The notes: generated by a model from the sequence alone, not told the origin. DNA of 64,000 bases from CAWJMD01 sp963845675 (GCA_963845675.1 CAWJSX010000001.1:1612001-1676000); one strand, 5' to 3'; shown: positions 46,780-56,343, counted from the first letter of the stretch. A program made the numbers and translations.

Positions 46780-47574
46780 ATGGACGTGCCGAGCGCGGTC
46801 AAGGACCGACTCAAGCGGCTGCGGCGAGCGGTCCCGGTCGAGCAGGTGGTCACGGTCGTGGCCGGGCCTGCCGAGGGGCTGCGGATCGGGCTGCGCCACG
46901 CGAGTGCCGACTACCGGTCCGGAGCCAACGAGCTGCCGGTCCAGCAGGCGGTCGCCGACCTGCTCGAGCCCGGCGCAACCTTCTTCGACATCGGAAGCAA
47001 CGTCGGGTTCTTCGCCGTGCTGGCGGCTCGCCGGGTCGGCCCCTCCGGCAGGGTCCACGCCTTCGAGCCGGTGCCAGCCATCGCGGACGACATCGTGGCC
47101 AACGCAGAGCGAAACGGCCTCAAGAACGTCACCGTGCACACTGTCGCCGTCTCCGACTCGGACGACGGGACCGCCACCCTGATGCTGGCGGCGCACCCAG
47201 GCGGGGCGACCCTCTCCGAGGACGACGTGCCCGACGACCTCACCGGCCGCATCGAGGTACCCGTCGTCACCATCGACCGGCTGGTCGAGAACGGCACGTG
47301 CCCGCCGCCCGACGTGGTCAAGATCGACGTCGAGGGCGTCGAGATGCAGGTGCTGGCCGGCATGGCACACGTCCTGGCCGAGCACCGGCCGACCCTGGTG
47401 TGCGAGCTCGACTCCCCCGACCCGGACGTGCTGGCCGCCAAGGTGGACCAGTGGCGGGCGACGATGGACTCGGTCGGCTACGAGGTGACCGACCTGGCCG
47501 ACTCCTACGAGGGCTCCGGATGGCACGTCTACCACGCGGTCGCCCGACCGTCGGCGTCGACTCCGTCCCGCTGA
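46780..47574 (+). CDS. FkbM-family methyltransferase
   Basis: A 264-residue SAM-dependent O-methyltransferase. ATFFDIGSNVGFFAVLAARR is the SAM-binding motif; VHAFEPVPAIADDIVANAER and VEVPVVTIDRLVENG (approximate), then VVKIDVEGVEMQVLAGMAHV, are the FkbM hallmark strands. It probably methylates a sugar hydroxyl. ATG at 46780 follows AGGAGGT with six-base spacing, the best ribosome binding site in the area. Its 3' end overlaps the 3' end of the convergent methyltransferase by 46 bp. Confidence 0.85.
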   Translation: MDVPSAVKDRLKRLRRAVPVEQVVTVVAGPAEGLRIGLRHASADYRSGANELPVQQAVADLLEPGATFFDIGSNVGFFAVLAARRVGPSGRVHAFEPVPAIADDIVANAERNGLKNVTVHTVAVSDSDDGTATLMLAAHPGGATLSEDDVPDDLTGRIEVPVVTIDRLVENGTCPPPDVVKIDVEGVEMQVLAGMAHVLAEHRPTLVCELDSPDPDVLAAKVDQWRATMDSVGYEVTDLADSYEGSGWHVYHAVARPSASTPSR

Positions 47575-48899
47575 GCCGCTGACTGCTCGACACCCCCCCA
47601 TCGTTCCGGGCGGTAGCCCGGCGGAAGCGAGAGCACGACGAGCTGGTTCACGAGCTCGTCGAGCTCCGGGCACGTGCGACCACCTCTCGCCGCCTCGATC
47701 GCGACGGGCGGCAGCTCCACCGACGTGGGCAGGTACTCCAGGAGCCGGGCGTTGTCCGGCCCGTAGGAACCCTCAGGCACCTGGCGCACCAGCGTCGAGG
47801 TGCCGGGCTCGCCGCGGTACAACGGGTTGACTCCCAGCGGTCCGACGGCGTGCGGCCACCGACGCAACGCCGGGAGACGCGACGGCACACCGGAGGCTGA
47901 TGTGAGCAGCGTGATGGTGGGGCTCACGGGAGGGGCCTGTGTTCCCGGGTCTGGCAGCCCCTCCCCGCCGAGGTAGCGCCGCTCCACCTCGAGGTCGTCG
48001 AACACCTGGACGTCGCCGTCGAACAGCGCGGTCCAGTCCGCCACGGTCAGGGGCATCCCGGCGTAGACGTGCTCGCGGTCCGCGTCCTTCACGGAGGTGA
48101 TGGCCAGCAGGCCGTCCGGCGACACCACGCGTGAGGCCTCGCGTGCTGCGGTCGCCTTGTCCTCGACGAAGGAGAAGACGTCGAAGGAGTATCCGGCGGC
48201 GAACTGCCCCGCGGTGAAGGGGAGGCTGCGCACGTCGCCGCACACCAGGTCGGCTCCGGGGGCGACCAGGCGGCGAGCCACCAGCAGCTGCGCGAAGGAC
48301 CGGTCGAGCCCCACCACCGTGGCCTCCGGGCGGAGCTGCGTGAGGGACCAGGTCATGTGGCCGGCGCCGCAGCCGATGTCGAGCAGCGGCCCTGGCAGGT
48401 CTCGCGTGGCCTCGATCACCGAGAGCGCCACGAGGTGGCGTGGCATCGAGAAGCGGAACCGGAAGTACGCGTAGGCGTCGGGCATGGACGGCCGCCCCTG
48501 GACGAAGTCGCGGTGCAGCACCGCCATCGGGTCCTCGCCCTCCAGCACCGTCACGTCGCGAGCGACCTCACGGCCTCTCAGGAGCCGGGCCAGGGCGCGG
48601 GCCGCCCGGGGCAGCCCCGGCGAGGCGAGGACGCCGGACAGGCCGGCCACGCGGCCCGAGGGCCTGTCCGCGAAGGCGACCCGTGCCGCCGCCTCGGCCC
48701 ACCGACCCTCGATCACGGCGGGGACGACCGCCTCCCCGGCGGCCGTGAGCACCGCGATCCCGCTCAGCACCGGGTAGCGGCCACCAGGCCCCGACAGGAC
48801 CGCGTGCTCGACCTCGTCACCGTGCTCCTCGAGCACGTCGACACCCAGGGAGGCACCGGTGCGCGGGCACCGCAGGAGGTCGAGGGCCGCGCGCCTCAC
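47529..48899 (-). CDS. Class I SAM-dependent methyltransferase with Trm112-like N-terminus
   Basis: 456 residues. The first 50 residues look like a Trm112/zinc-ribbon-type module (LLRCPRTGASLGVDVLEEHG, GGRYPVLSGIAVL). The SAM domain follows: GPLLDIGCGAGHMTWSLTQL, VVGLDRSFAQLLVARRL, LVCGDVRSLPFTAGQFAAGY, ASRVVSPDGLLAITSV. The C-terminal 120 residues are not recognised. GTG at 48899 overlaps the flippase stop (GTGA), so it is the last gene of the minus-strand run. The target is unknown. Confidence 0.75.
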   Translation of the reverse strand: MRRAALDLLRCPRTGASLGVDVLEEHGDEVEHAVLSGPGGRYPVLSGIAVLTAAGEAVVPAVIEGRWAEAAARVAFADRPSGRVAGLSGVLASPGLPRAARALARLLRGREVARDVTVLEGEDPMAVLHRDFVQGRPSMPDAYAYFRFRFSMPRHLVALSVIEATRDLPGPLLDIGCGAGHMTWSLTQLRPEATVVGLDRSFAQLLVARRLVAPGADLVCGDVRSLPFTAGQFAAGYSFDVFSFVEDKATAAREASRVVSPDGLLAITSVKDADREHVYAGMPLTVADWTALFDGDVQVFDDLEVERRYLGGEGLPDPGTQAPPVSPTITLLTSASGVPSRLPALRRWPHAVGPLGVNPLYRGEPGTSTLVRQVPEGSYGPDNARLLEYLPTSVELPPVAIEAARGGRTCPELDELVNQLVVLSLPPGYRPERWGGVEQSAAQRDGVDADGRATAW

Positions 48900-50377
48900 G
48901 TGGCCTTGGCCCGCCGAGCGCGTAGCCAGGCCAAGGCCTGCCGCCACGGTGTGCCGAGCAGGATGTAGACCGCCATCATGGCGGGTCCTGCGAGGAGGAC
49001 CTCCCACCAGCTGCCCACGACCGCCCACACGACGAGGTTGCCGACGCCCGCGGCGACGACGGCACCGAGCACCGGGCGTGCCAGGTCCCCGGCCAGGGTG
49101 CGCAGGTCGAGACCCACCGTCCGGGTCGCACTGAGGAAGAGTGGCGTGGCCACCACGAGCGCGACGCCGGCATGCACCGCTCCGACACGGCCGATCCCGC
49201 CGGTCTCCGCGGCCCAGATGAGGCCGGGTACGAGCACCACCAGCCAGGCGGCCTTGAGGCCGAGGGTGAGTCGCGTCCTCCCGATACCGACGAGCAGGTC
49301 GAAGACGTACCCGACGGCGACGCGGACGCCGCCCAGGACCGCCAGGAACGTCAGGACCTGGGCCGCGCCGGCCCACTTCTCCCCGTAGAGGATCCGGACG
49401 ACGTCCTCGGCGAGGACGGCGAGGACGATGACGAAGGCCAGACTGACCGTCACCATGATGCGGAAGGTCCGGCGGAAACCCTCACGCAGGGCCTCGGCCT
49501 CGTTCTCCAGCTTGGCGAAACCGGCGATGGACACCCGCCGCACGGCGTCGGAGATGATCGCCACGGGCCAGTTGGAGATGTTGTAGGCCAGCAGGTACAG
49601 GCCGAGCGACACCGGTCCGAGGATGCGGCCGACCACCAGGTAGTCCGCGTTCAGCAGGATGTACTCGAGCAGCGAGGTGGCAGCCAGCGGTCCGCCGTAG
49701 GCCAGCATCCACTTCGCCGCGGACCGGTCGAAGCCCGGGAGGACCCGCATCGGCGACTGCTGGAAGATCACGAGGGCCGTCACCACGTTGCCCGCCAGGT
49801 AGGCCCCCGCCAGTGCCCACGGGCCCGCGCCGGCCAGTGCCAGACCGATCCCGACGCTGACGCCGACGGGCATCGCGGCGAACTCCGACTTGGCCAGCCG
49901 GTTCTGGTGGAAGTCACGGATCAACAGGCCGTGCGGGACGGTCGTCATCCCGTCGATCACGATGGTCAGGCAGAGCAGCCGCAGCACGCCTGCGGCCTCG
50001 GGCGACCCCATGAACTCCGCGTAGGGGCCGGCGGCGACGAAGACCACGCCGTACAGCAACAGGCTGTTGCCCGTCGCCAACGTCATGCCGGTGCGCGCCG
50101 CCACCCTGAGGTCCCCCGGCCAGCGCACGACCGCGAGGAGGAGCCCGAGGTCGTTGAGCCCGAACAGGATGTTGATCACGAGCAGCGCGACCGCGTACAC
50201 CCCGAAGTCCTCTGGGACCAGCAGCCGGGCCATCACGATGCCCGACGCCACCGAGACGATCCGGGCCACGAGGTTGTTGAAGACGCTCCAGCGCAGCCCG
50301 CGCGTGACCTGGGTCCTCAGTGTCGACTCCGGCGCGTCAGCGCCCTCGGACGCGATCGGGTCCACCTGGGAGCTCAT
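48896..50377 (-). CDS. Polysaccharide flippase, WzxC-like
   Basis: 493 residues, 12-14 predicted helices. TRGLRWSVFNNLVARIVSVA and MARLLVPEDFGVYAVALLVI carry the motif typical of Wzx/MOP flippases (GxxxMARLLxPxDFGxYA). YLLAYNISNWPVAIISDAVR and KWAGAAQVLTFLAVLGGVRV are further hallmarks of the WzxC subgroup. It moves the undecaprenyl-linked repeat unit to the outer face. It follows the UDP-sugar dehydrogenase by 3 bp on the minus strand. This is the second flippase in the window, the other being at 3934. Confidence 0.88.
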   Translation of the reverse strand: MSSQVDPIASEGADAPESTLRTQVTRGLRWSVFNNLVARIVSVASGIVMARLLVPEDFGVYAVALLVINILFGLNDLGLLLAVVRWPGDLRVAARTGMTLATGNSLLLYGVVFVAAGPYAEFMGSPEAAGVLRLLCLTIVIDGMTTVPHGLLIRDFHQNRLAKSEFAAMPVGVSVGIGLALAGAGPWALAGAYLAGNVVTALVIFQQSPMRVLPGFDRSAAKWMLAYGGPLAATSLLEYILLNADYLVVGRILGPVSLGLYLLAYNISNWPVAIISDAVRRVSIAGFAKLENEAEALREGFRRTFRIMVTVSLAFVIVLAVLAEDVVRILYGEKWAGAAQVLTFLAVLGGVRVAVGYVFDLLVGIGRTRLTLGLKAAWLVVLVPGLIWAAETGGIGRVGAVHAGVALVVATPLFLSATRTVGLDLRTLAGDLARPVLGAVVAAGVGNLVVWAVVGSWWEVLLAGPAMMAVYILLGTPWRQALAWLRARRAKAT

Positions 50378-50380
50378 GCG

Positions 50381-51691
50381 TCAGAGCGTCTCGACGTGTA
50401 CGCGCCGGTGCTCACGGAAGGCGCCCACCGCGTCGAACACGGGCACGCCCGCGTCGATCACCGTCTCGACCGGCCACTCGCGGTGCGGGACGAGCACGAC
50501 GACGACGTCGTAGGCGGAGACGTCGAGGTCGTCCAGGTCGATGCTCTTGCGCTGGCGCCCGCGGATCGGGGCCTCCGTGACGTACGGGTCCACGAACTGC
50601 ACGGCGGCACCGCGTTCCTCGAGCAGCTCGATCACCCGCAGGGCGCGGGAGTTGCGGACGTCACCGACGCCCGGCTTGAAGGACGCCCCGAGGGCCAGGA
50701 CCTTCGCCCCGCGCACGCGGACGTCGTGGGTGTCGCAGAAGTCGGCGATGCGGTCGCGCACGTAGTGCGCCATGCGCAGGTTGGTGTCGGCCGCGAGCTC
50801 GATGAACTTCGTCTGGAAGTCGAACTCCCGCGCCTTCCAGGCGAGGTAGTACGGGTCGACCGGGATGCAGTGGCCGCCTGGCCCGATGCCGGGCCGGAAG
50901 GCCTGGAAGCCGAAGGGCTTGGTCGCGGCACCGTCGATGATCTCCCAGACGTCGAGCCCCATCTCGTGGCACAGCACCGCGAGCTCGTTCACCATGGCGA
51001 TGTTGACGGCCCGGAACGTGTTCTCCAGCAGCTTCGTCATCTCGGCCGCGGACGGCGAGGAGACCACGCGGACCAGACCCGGCTGCTCCATCACGGTCTC
51101 GAGCAGGTCGTGGGCGCGCCGCGCGCACTCAGGGGTGACGCCGCCGACGACCTTCGGCGTGTTCGCCACCGTCCAGGTGTCGTTGCCGGGGTCGACGCGC
51201 TCCGGGCTGAAGGCGAGGTGGAAGTCGCGGCCGGCGACCAGCCCGGAGAGCTCCAGCACCGGCTGCACGACCTCCGTCGTGGTGCCCGGGTAGGTGGTCG
51301 ACTGGAGGACGACCAGCGTCCCCGGACGCATGGCCCCAGCCACCGTCTCCGCAGCCTTGCGCACGTACGTGAGGTCGGGCGTCTTCGCGGCGTCGAACGG
51401 AGTGGGCACGCAGATGAAGAAGACGTCGGCGTGCTTGATGCGGCGGGGCTCGGCGGTCGCCTCGAAGCGCCGGGCCTCGACCTGCGCGGCGACGCGCGCG
51501 GAGTCGACGTCCTCGATGTGGCTCAGACCGTCGTTGAGGCTCGCGGTGCGCTCTGCGTCGACGTCGAAACCGACTGTCCTGAAGCCGGCTTCGGCGTACC
51601 CGACAGCCAGGGGCAGCCCGACGTAGCCGAGCCCGACGACTGCGACCACGATCTCCCGACGCTCGAGGCGTCCTGAGAACTCCTCAGCCAT
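50381..51691 (-). CDS. UDP-N-acetylhexosamine 6-dehydrogenase-type nucleotide-sugar dehydrogenase
   Basis: 436 residues. AVVGLGYVGLPLAVGYAEAG is the NAD motif, then FFICVPTPFDAAKTPDLTYV, VVLQSTTYPGTTTEVVQP, FSPERVDPGN, AEMTKLLENTFRAVNIAMVN, and GIGPGGHCIPVDPYYLAW with the catalytic Cys. The PTPxxxxxxPDL and GPGGHCIPVDPxYL forms fit the WbpA/WecC group (UDP-GlcNAc or UDP-ManNAc to the uronate) better than UDP-glucose dehydrogenase; this is based on motif style only. Start ATG at 51691; it overlaps the 3' end of the SDR gene by 8 bp. Intact frame. Confidence 0.88.
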   Translation of the reverse strand: MAEEFSGRLERREIVVAVVGLGYVGLPLAVGYAEAGFRTVGFDVDAERTASLNDGLSHIEDVDSARVAAQVEARRFEATAEPRRIKHADVFFICVPTPFDAAKTPDLTYVRKAAETVAGAMRPGTLVVLQSTTYPGTTTEVVQPVLELSGLVAGRDFHLAFSPERVDPGNDTWTVANTPKVVGGVTPECARRAHDLLETVMEQPGLVRVVSSPSAAEMTKLLENTFRAVNIAMVNELAVLCHEMGLDVWEIIDGAATKPFGFQAFRPGIGPGGHCIPVDPYYLAWKAREFDFQTKFIELAADTNLRMAHYVRDRIADFCDTHDVRVRGAKVLALGASFKPGVGDVRNSRALRVIELLEERGAAVQFVDPYVTEAPIRGRQRKSIDLDDLDVSAYDVVVVLVPHREWPVETVIDAGVPVFDAVGAFREHRRVHVETL

Positions 51692-52646
51692 GTGTGTCCT
51701 CCCACCACTTCACGGTCCTGACCAGCCCCTCCTCGAGGTCGACCGACGGGGCCCACCCGAGCAGCTCGCGCGCCCGGGAGTTGTCCGGCTGGCGGCGCGG
51801 CGTGTCCTCGAACGTCGCCCCGAACTGGGCGCGAGGGTCGATGCTCCGCGTACCGGCCCGGCTGCCCACGAGGTCGATCACCATCTTCGCGAGCTCGGCG
51901 ACTGTCACCTGCACGTCGTCGCCGACGTTGACGACCTGACCGTCCGCCCCGTCGGTGGTCCCGGCGAGCACCGTGGCCCTCGCGGTGTCCTCCACGTACG
52001 TGAAGCAGCGTGTCTGGTCGCCCTCGCCGTGCACGGTGAGCGGCTCGCCGGCGAGCGCCTGGCGGATGAAGGTCGCGATCACCGAGCCGTAGCCACGCGG
52101 ATCGAGCCGCGGACCGTACGAGTTGAAGTAGCGCAGGCACACGACGCGCAGCCCGTTCGCGGCGTGGGCCAGCGCGTAGTGCTCGTCGAGGGCTTTCGCC
52201 GTCGCGTACCCCCACCGGGGGACGGTCGTCGGGCCCAGGGTGCGGTCGTCGCCCTCCAGCATCGGAAGGCGGTCCGACTTCCCGTTGACCTCCGACGACG
52301 AGACCAGCACCACCTTGCGGTCGTGCTCGGCCGCTGCGTCGAGGACGTTGTCGGCACCGCGCGAGTTCACGCGCAGCGCGTGCAGGGGATCGTCGAGGAT
52401 GTTCTTCACCCCGACGATCGCCGCCAGGTGGTAGGTCACGTCGTGGTCGGCCACCAGACCGTCGACCAGCGCGGTGTCGAGCACGCTGCCCCGCACGAGG
52501 CGCACGTCGTCGCCGTGGTGCTCGAGGTTGGCGAGCGAGCCGAGGCTCAGGTCGTCGAGGACGGTGACGTCGTCCCCCCGGGCCCGCAGAGCGTCGACGA
52601 CGTGGCCTCCGACGAAGCCTGCTCCCCCTGTGACCAGCGCCCGCAT
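51684..52646 (-). CDS. NAD-dependent epimerase/dehydratase (GalE-like SDR)
   Basis: 320 residues. RALVTGGAGFVGGHVVDALR carries the NAD motif, then VTVLDDLSLGSLANLEHHGD, YHLAAIVGVKNILDDPLHAL, VVLVSSSEVNGKSD, RWGYATAKALDEHYA (YxxxK), LRYFNSYGPRLDPRGYGSVI, and GDQTRCFTYVEDTARATVLA. It is probably a nucleotide-sugar 4-epimerase or dehydratase. ATG at 52646 was chosen because it begins at the first conserved residue, has GAGGAGG upstream, and forms a TGATG junction with the GT4 stop. Substrate not identifiable from sequence. Confidence 0.85.
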   Translation of the reverse strand: MRALVTGGAGFVGGHVVDALRARGDDVTVLDDLSLGSLANLEHHGDDVRLVRGSVLDTALVDGLVADHDVTYHLAAIVGVKNILDDPLHALRVNSRGADNVLDAAAEHDRKVVLVSSSEVNGKSDRLPMLEGDDRTLGPTTVPRWGYATAKALDEHYALAHAANGLRVVCLRYFNSYGPRLDPRGYGSVIATFIRQALAGEPLTVHGEGDQTRCFTYVEDTARATVLAGTTDGADGQVVNVGDDVQVTVAELAKMVIDLVGSRAGTRSIDPRAQFGATFEDTPRRQPDNSRARELLGWAPSVDLEEGLVRTVKWWEDTHG

Positions 52647-53890
52647 CAGTCCGCCCTCCTCGTGGGGCGGGAGTCCCCGCCCGTCAGCACGTCGTCGTAC
52701 ACCCGCTCGAAGACCCTGGCGACGCCGTCCGCCGGGAAGCGCCTCGCGGCGTCCGCGGCTCCGTCGACGCCCATCCTGTCGCATCTCGCCGCGTCCTCCA
52801 GCAGCTGGGAGACCGCGCGGCCCAGGGCCTCCACGTCACCCAGCGGAGCCAGGAGGGCCGTGCGCCCCGGGTCCAGGAACTCGTGGAAGGGCGGCAGGTC
52901 GTAGGCGACGACCGGTAGTCCCGACGCCATCGCCTCCAGCGCGACCATGCCGAAACCCTCCGAGTACGAGGGGAAGAGGAAGATGTCGGCCGCCGCCAGG
53001 ACGTCCGGCACGTCCGAGCGGTTGCCGGCGAACACGACGGCGTCGGACAGACCTGCTGCGACGAAGGACTCCTCCAGCCCGGGACGCAGCTCCCCGTCCC
53101 CGACGAGCAGCAGCCGCACGTCACGTCCGCCCGACCGCGCGGAGGCGAGCACCGCCGGCAGGTCGTGGTGCCCCTTGCCCGGCACCAGGCGCGACACCGT
53201 GACCATCACGGTCGCCTCGTCGGGCAGGCCGAGCTCCTGCCGCACGCGAGATCGGGCGCCGGAGGCACGGGCGGCCTCGAACCGGTCGACAGGGACCGCC
53301 TGCCGCAGCACGGTCATCGGGGCGTGCACGAGGGGGGCGAAGATCCGCTCGACACCCGCGGACTCGGCGACGTAGGCACGGACGGTGCGTCGTTCGACGA
53401 GGTCGCGGAGCGCGCCCGCGACCGCCGACCTGGCGCGCGCGAGACGCGGAGCAGTGGCCGGCGCGAGGTTGCCCAGGTGCACCCACTCCGCGTGCAGGTG
53501 ACCCACCACAGGGACCCGGGCGAGCAGCGCCGCAGGCTGTGCCAGCCGGCGGTCCGCGTCGTTGTGCGTCTGCACCAGGTCGACGTCCCGCTCGCGCATG
53601 AGGCGCGCCAGGGCGCGGATCCGCTGCATCCTCGAGCCAGGGGGGACGACGAGGATCTCGGCACCGGCGTCCTCGAAGGCGGGGACCATGTCGTCCGGCC
53701 GGTCGGTGAGGACCGCGACGAGCACGCGGTACCGGCCCTTGGAGTGGTGGCGCACCCCCTGCAGCACGATGGTCTGCCCACCACCGATCGCCAGGTCGGG
53801 CATCACGTGCAGCACGGTGCGTACCGTGGCGCCCTGACCCGACTCCGGCCGGGCGGTCTGCAGCTCATCGCGTGCGGGGGCCACGGTCAC
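52646..53890 (-). CDS. Glycosyltransferase family 4
   Basis: 414 residues, GT-B fold. VLHVMPDLAIGGGQTIVLQG is the N-terminal loop; DLVQTHNDADRRLAQ and VVGHLHAEWVHLGN follow; ATVMVTVSRLVPGKGHHDLP opens the C-terminal domain (SRLxxxKG), then LLLVGDGELRPGLE, VVFAGNRSDVPDVLAAADIF, LFPSYSEGFGMVALEAMASG (E-x7-E) and LPVVAYDLPP. Cytoplasmic face enzyme using an NDP-sugar donor. It overlaps the next gene upstream by 4 bp (GTGA) and the SDR downstream by TGATG, so translation is coupled. Confidence 0.88.
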   Translation of the reverse strand: MTVAPARDELQTARPESGQGATVRTVLHVMPDLAIGGGQTIVLQGVRHHSKGRYRVLVAVLTDRPDDMVPAFEDAGAEILVVPPGSRMQRIRALARLMRERDVDLVQTHNDADRRLAQPAALLARVPVVGHLHAEWVHLGNLAPATAPRLARARSAVAGALRDLVERRTVRAYVAESAGVERIFAPLVHAPMTVLRQAVPVDRFEAARASGARSRVRQELGLPDEATVMVTVSRLVPGKGHHDLPAVLASARSGGRDVRLLLVGDGELRPGLEESFVAAGLSDAVVFAGNRSDVPDVLAAADIFLFPSYSEGFGMVALEAMASGLPVVAYDLPPFHEFLDPGRTALLAPLGDVEALGRAVSQLLEDAARCDRMGVDGAADAARRFPADGVARVFERVYDDVLTGGDSRPTRRAD

Positions 53891-56343
53891 AGACCCTCCA
53901 GGCGAGGGCTCAGACCGAGCGCGTCCAGGTCACGCCGGATCTCGTCCAGGTAGGTCGAGTTCATCGCGATGACCAGCGTGGGGTCGAGGTCCACGAGCTC
54001 CTTCGGCGCGACGATCCGGTGGCCCGTGCCGGCCATCCAGCGACCGTGCTTGTACGGGTTGATGTCGACGGCGGCTGCCACGTGACGCGCGTCGGACCCC
54101 AGCGCAGCCAGGAACGCGACCCCCTTGGAGCCCGAGCCCCATACGACGGTCCTGCCGCCGTCCGCGTCGACCTCGAGCACCCGTTGACGCCAGTGGTCGA
54201 CCACCACGTCGTAGGAGGCGGCGAAGTGACCCGCGCCCCGGGCCACGGCGACGCGGTCGTCCTCGATCGGCAACGGCTCCCCGGCAGCGGGCACGTCCGA
54301 CGGGCGGGCCTCGACGAGCAGGTACTGCCCGTCGTACGCAGACCTGACGTCGAGCACCTCGAACCCCGTGCGGCGCATCAAGCGGGCGAGGGAGCCGGCG
54401 GTGAAGTACGAGCAGTGCTCGTAGTAGGTGTCCCAGAACCAGGCCTCGTCGAGCACGTGCTGGGTGCCCGGCAGCTCGAAGAGGACGACGGTGTCCCTGC
54501 GCTCGCCGATGGCCTGCCGCACCGAGGTCATGAACTCGGCGACGGGCGCGACGTGCTCCAGCGTGTGGCGGCACACCACGGCGTCCGCGACGAGCTCCTC
54601 GTGGTCGGCCGGGAAGAACCCGCGGACCCACTCGAGGCGGTCGGCGACGTCGGCGGGGATGCGCTCGGGGTGCACGCCGGGGTCGATGCCGAGCCCGGAG
54701 CCCGCACCGGCGCGGATCATCTCGACGAGGAACTCGCCCTTACCGCAACCGATCTCGATGACGTGCTTGCCCTCGAGCCCGAACCGCGTGACCCAGTCGC
54801 GCGAGAGGTCCGCGATGAACGCCTGGAAGGTCGGGGAGAAGCCCTGGGTCTCCTCGTAGTCCGCCGAGTAGGTGCTGCGGGAGGGGTCGAACGCGGTGTT
54901 CGTGATGAAGCCGCAGTCCTCGCAGCGTGCCAGCCTCAGGTCACCGCGCGGGAAGCGGACGGCGCTGGTCTCGTCCGCGACGAGCAGGCAGGAGTTGACC
55001 GGTACCCCGTCGACGGAGTGGAACTGGACCAGCGCGGTGCTCGCGCACGCCGGGCATGCCTGTCCCGGCGTCACGGCAGCACCTGTAGGTCGCGGTACGG
55101 GACGGATGAACCGCCCTCCCCGGGAACGGTACTCGGCCTGCTGCTGCAGGATCTCCTCGGTGAAGTTCCACGCGAGCAGGAGGCAGTAGTCCGGCTTCTC
55201 CTCCAGCAGGGCCTCGACGGGTCGGATCGGCAGGTGGACCCCGGGCATGAGCTTGCCCTGCTTCCACGTGTTGCGGTCGACCACGAAGTCGATCAGGTCG
55301 CTGCCCAGACCGACGTAGTTGACCATCGTGCTGCCCTTCGCGGCCGCGCCGTAGGCGGCGATGCTCGCGCCCTCCGCCTTGAGGCCCCTGAGCAGGTCGA
55401 GCAGCTCCGCGCGGATCTCCTCCACGCGGTGGGCGAAGTCGGCGTAGTAGGCGAAGTCCGTCAGGCCGCTGTCCTGCTCGAGCCGCAGGTAGTCGGCTGC
55501 GTTGCCCTCCGGGTCGCGCGTGCGTCCCACCGTCCACCGCAGCGTGCCCCCGTGGAGGTCCGGGAAGTAGTCCACGTTGTTCAGCACGAGCCCGTGACGG
55601 CGCATCAGGGCGTCGACCGCCGTGCACGAGTAGTACAGGTAGTGCTCGTGGTAGATCGTGTCGAACTCCCCGTGGTCGACGAGGTCCTTGACCCAGGGGT
55701 TCTCGACGGTGAGGACGCCGTCGTCGGCGAGCAGCACCGCGACGCCCCCGACGAAGTCGTTGAGCTCGGGCACGTGCGCCATGACGTTGTTGGCGATCAC
55801 GACGTCGGCCGGTCCGTGCTCGTCACGGAGCCGCTCGGCCACCTCGACGCCGAAGAACTCCTCGACGGTCGGCACGCCGGCCTCGCGCGCTGCCTGCGCC
55901 TGGTCGGGGGCTGGGTCGACGCCGAGCACGCGCACGCCGTGCGGCTGGAACTGCTTGAGCAGGTACCCGTCGTTGCTCGCGAGCTCGACGACGAGGTGGT
56001 CGGCCCCCAGCTCCCGGCTCGCGACCAGGCCCTCGACGTGACGGCGGGAGTGCTCCAGCAGCGCGGGCGAGAACGACGAGAAGTACAGGTAGTTGTCGAC
56101 GAAGAGCTGCTGCGGCGGCACCTCCTCGAGGATCTGGACGAGGGTGCACTCGGGGCAGAAGGCCACGTCGAGAGGGAACGTCGGCTCCGAGGACAGGTCC
56201 TGGCCCGGGGTCAGGAGGGCGTCGGCCAACGGTGTGCTGCCGAGCGACAGGAAGGGGCGAAGGCCCGAGGCGCCGCAGGAGCGACAGGGCGGGTGCTCGT
56301 CCGGCTCCTGCAGGGCGCCCCTGGTCACGGTCTGCTCAGACAC
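53887..56343 (-). CDS. Tandem double sugar C-methyltransferase (two complete units fused)
   Basis: 818 residues, one unbroken frame. Residues 1-415: zinc motif CRSCGASG ... CPECTLVQ, SAM domain VVELASNDGYLLKQFQPHGV, IANNVMAHVPELNDFV, YYSCTAVDALMRRHGL, then AAYGAAAKGSTMVNYVG (the C-methyltransferase C-terminal domain). Residues 420-818 repeat the layout: CPACASTALV ... CEDCGFITN, VIEIGCGKGEFLVEMI, VVCRHTLEHVAPVAEFMTSV, VVWGSGSKGVAFLAALG and DINPYKHGRWMAGTG. The first half resembles TylCIII/NovU-type C-3 methyltransferases; the second resembles the gene at 42501. It sits next to RfbF, so a C-methylated CDP-sugar is the likely product (inference). Confidence 0.85.
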   Translation of the reverse strand: MSEQTVTRGALQEPDEHPPCRSCGASGLRPFLSLGSTPLADALLTPGQDLSSEPTFPLDVAFCPECTLVQILEEVPPQQLFVDNYLYFSSFSPALLEHSRRHVEGLVASRELGADHLVVELASNDGYLLKQFQPHGVRVLGVDPAPDQAQAAREAGVPTVEEFFGVEVAERLRDEHGPADVVIANNVMAHVPELNDFVGGVAVLLADDGVLTVENPWVKDLVDHGEFDTIYHEHYLYYSCTAVDALMRRHGLVLNNVDYFPDLHGGTLRWTVGRTRDPEGNAADYLRLEQDSGLTDFAYYADFAHRVEEIRAELLDLLRGLKAEGASIAAYGAAAKGSTMVNYVGLGSDLIDFVVDRNTWKQGKLMPGVHLPIRPVEALLEEKPDYCLLLAWNFTEEILQQQAEYRSRGGRFIRPVPRPTGAAVTPGQACPACASTALVQFHSVDGVPVNSCLLVADETSAVRFPRGDLRLARCEDCGFITNTAFDPSRSTYSADYEETQGFSPTFQAFIADLSRDWVTRFGLEGKHVIEIGCGKGEFLVEMIRAGAGSGLGIDPGVHPERIPADVADRLEWVRGFFPADHEELVADAVVCRHTLEHVAPVAEFMTSVRQAIGERRDTVVLFELPGTQHVLDEAWFWDTYYEHCSYFTAGSLARLMRRTGFEVLDVRSAYDGQYLLVEARPSDVPAAGEPLPIEDDRVAVARGAGHFAASYDVVVDHWRQRVLEVDADGGRTVVWGSGSKGVAFLAALGSDARHVAAAVDINPYKHGRWMAGTGHRIVAPKELVDLDPTLVIAMNSTYLDEIRRDLDALGLSPRLEGL

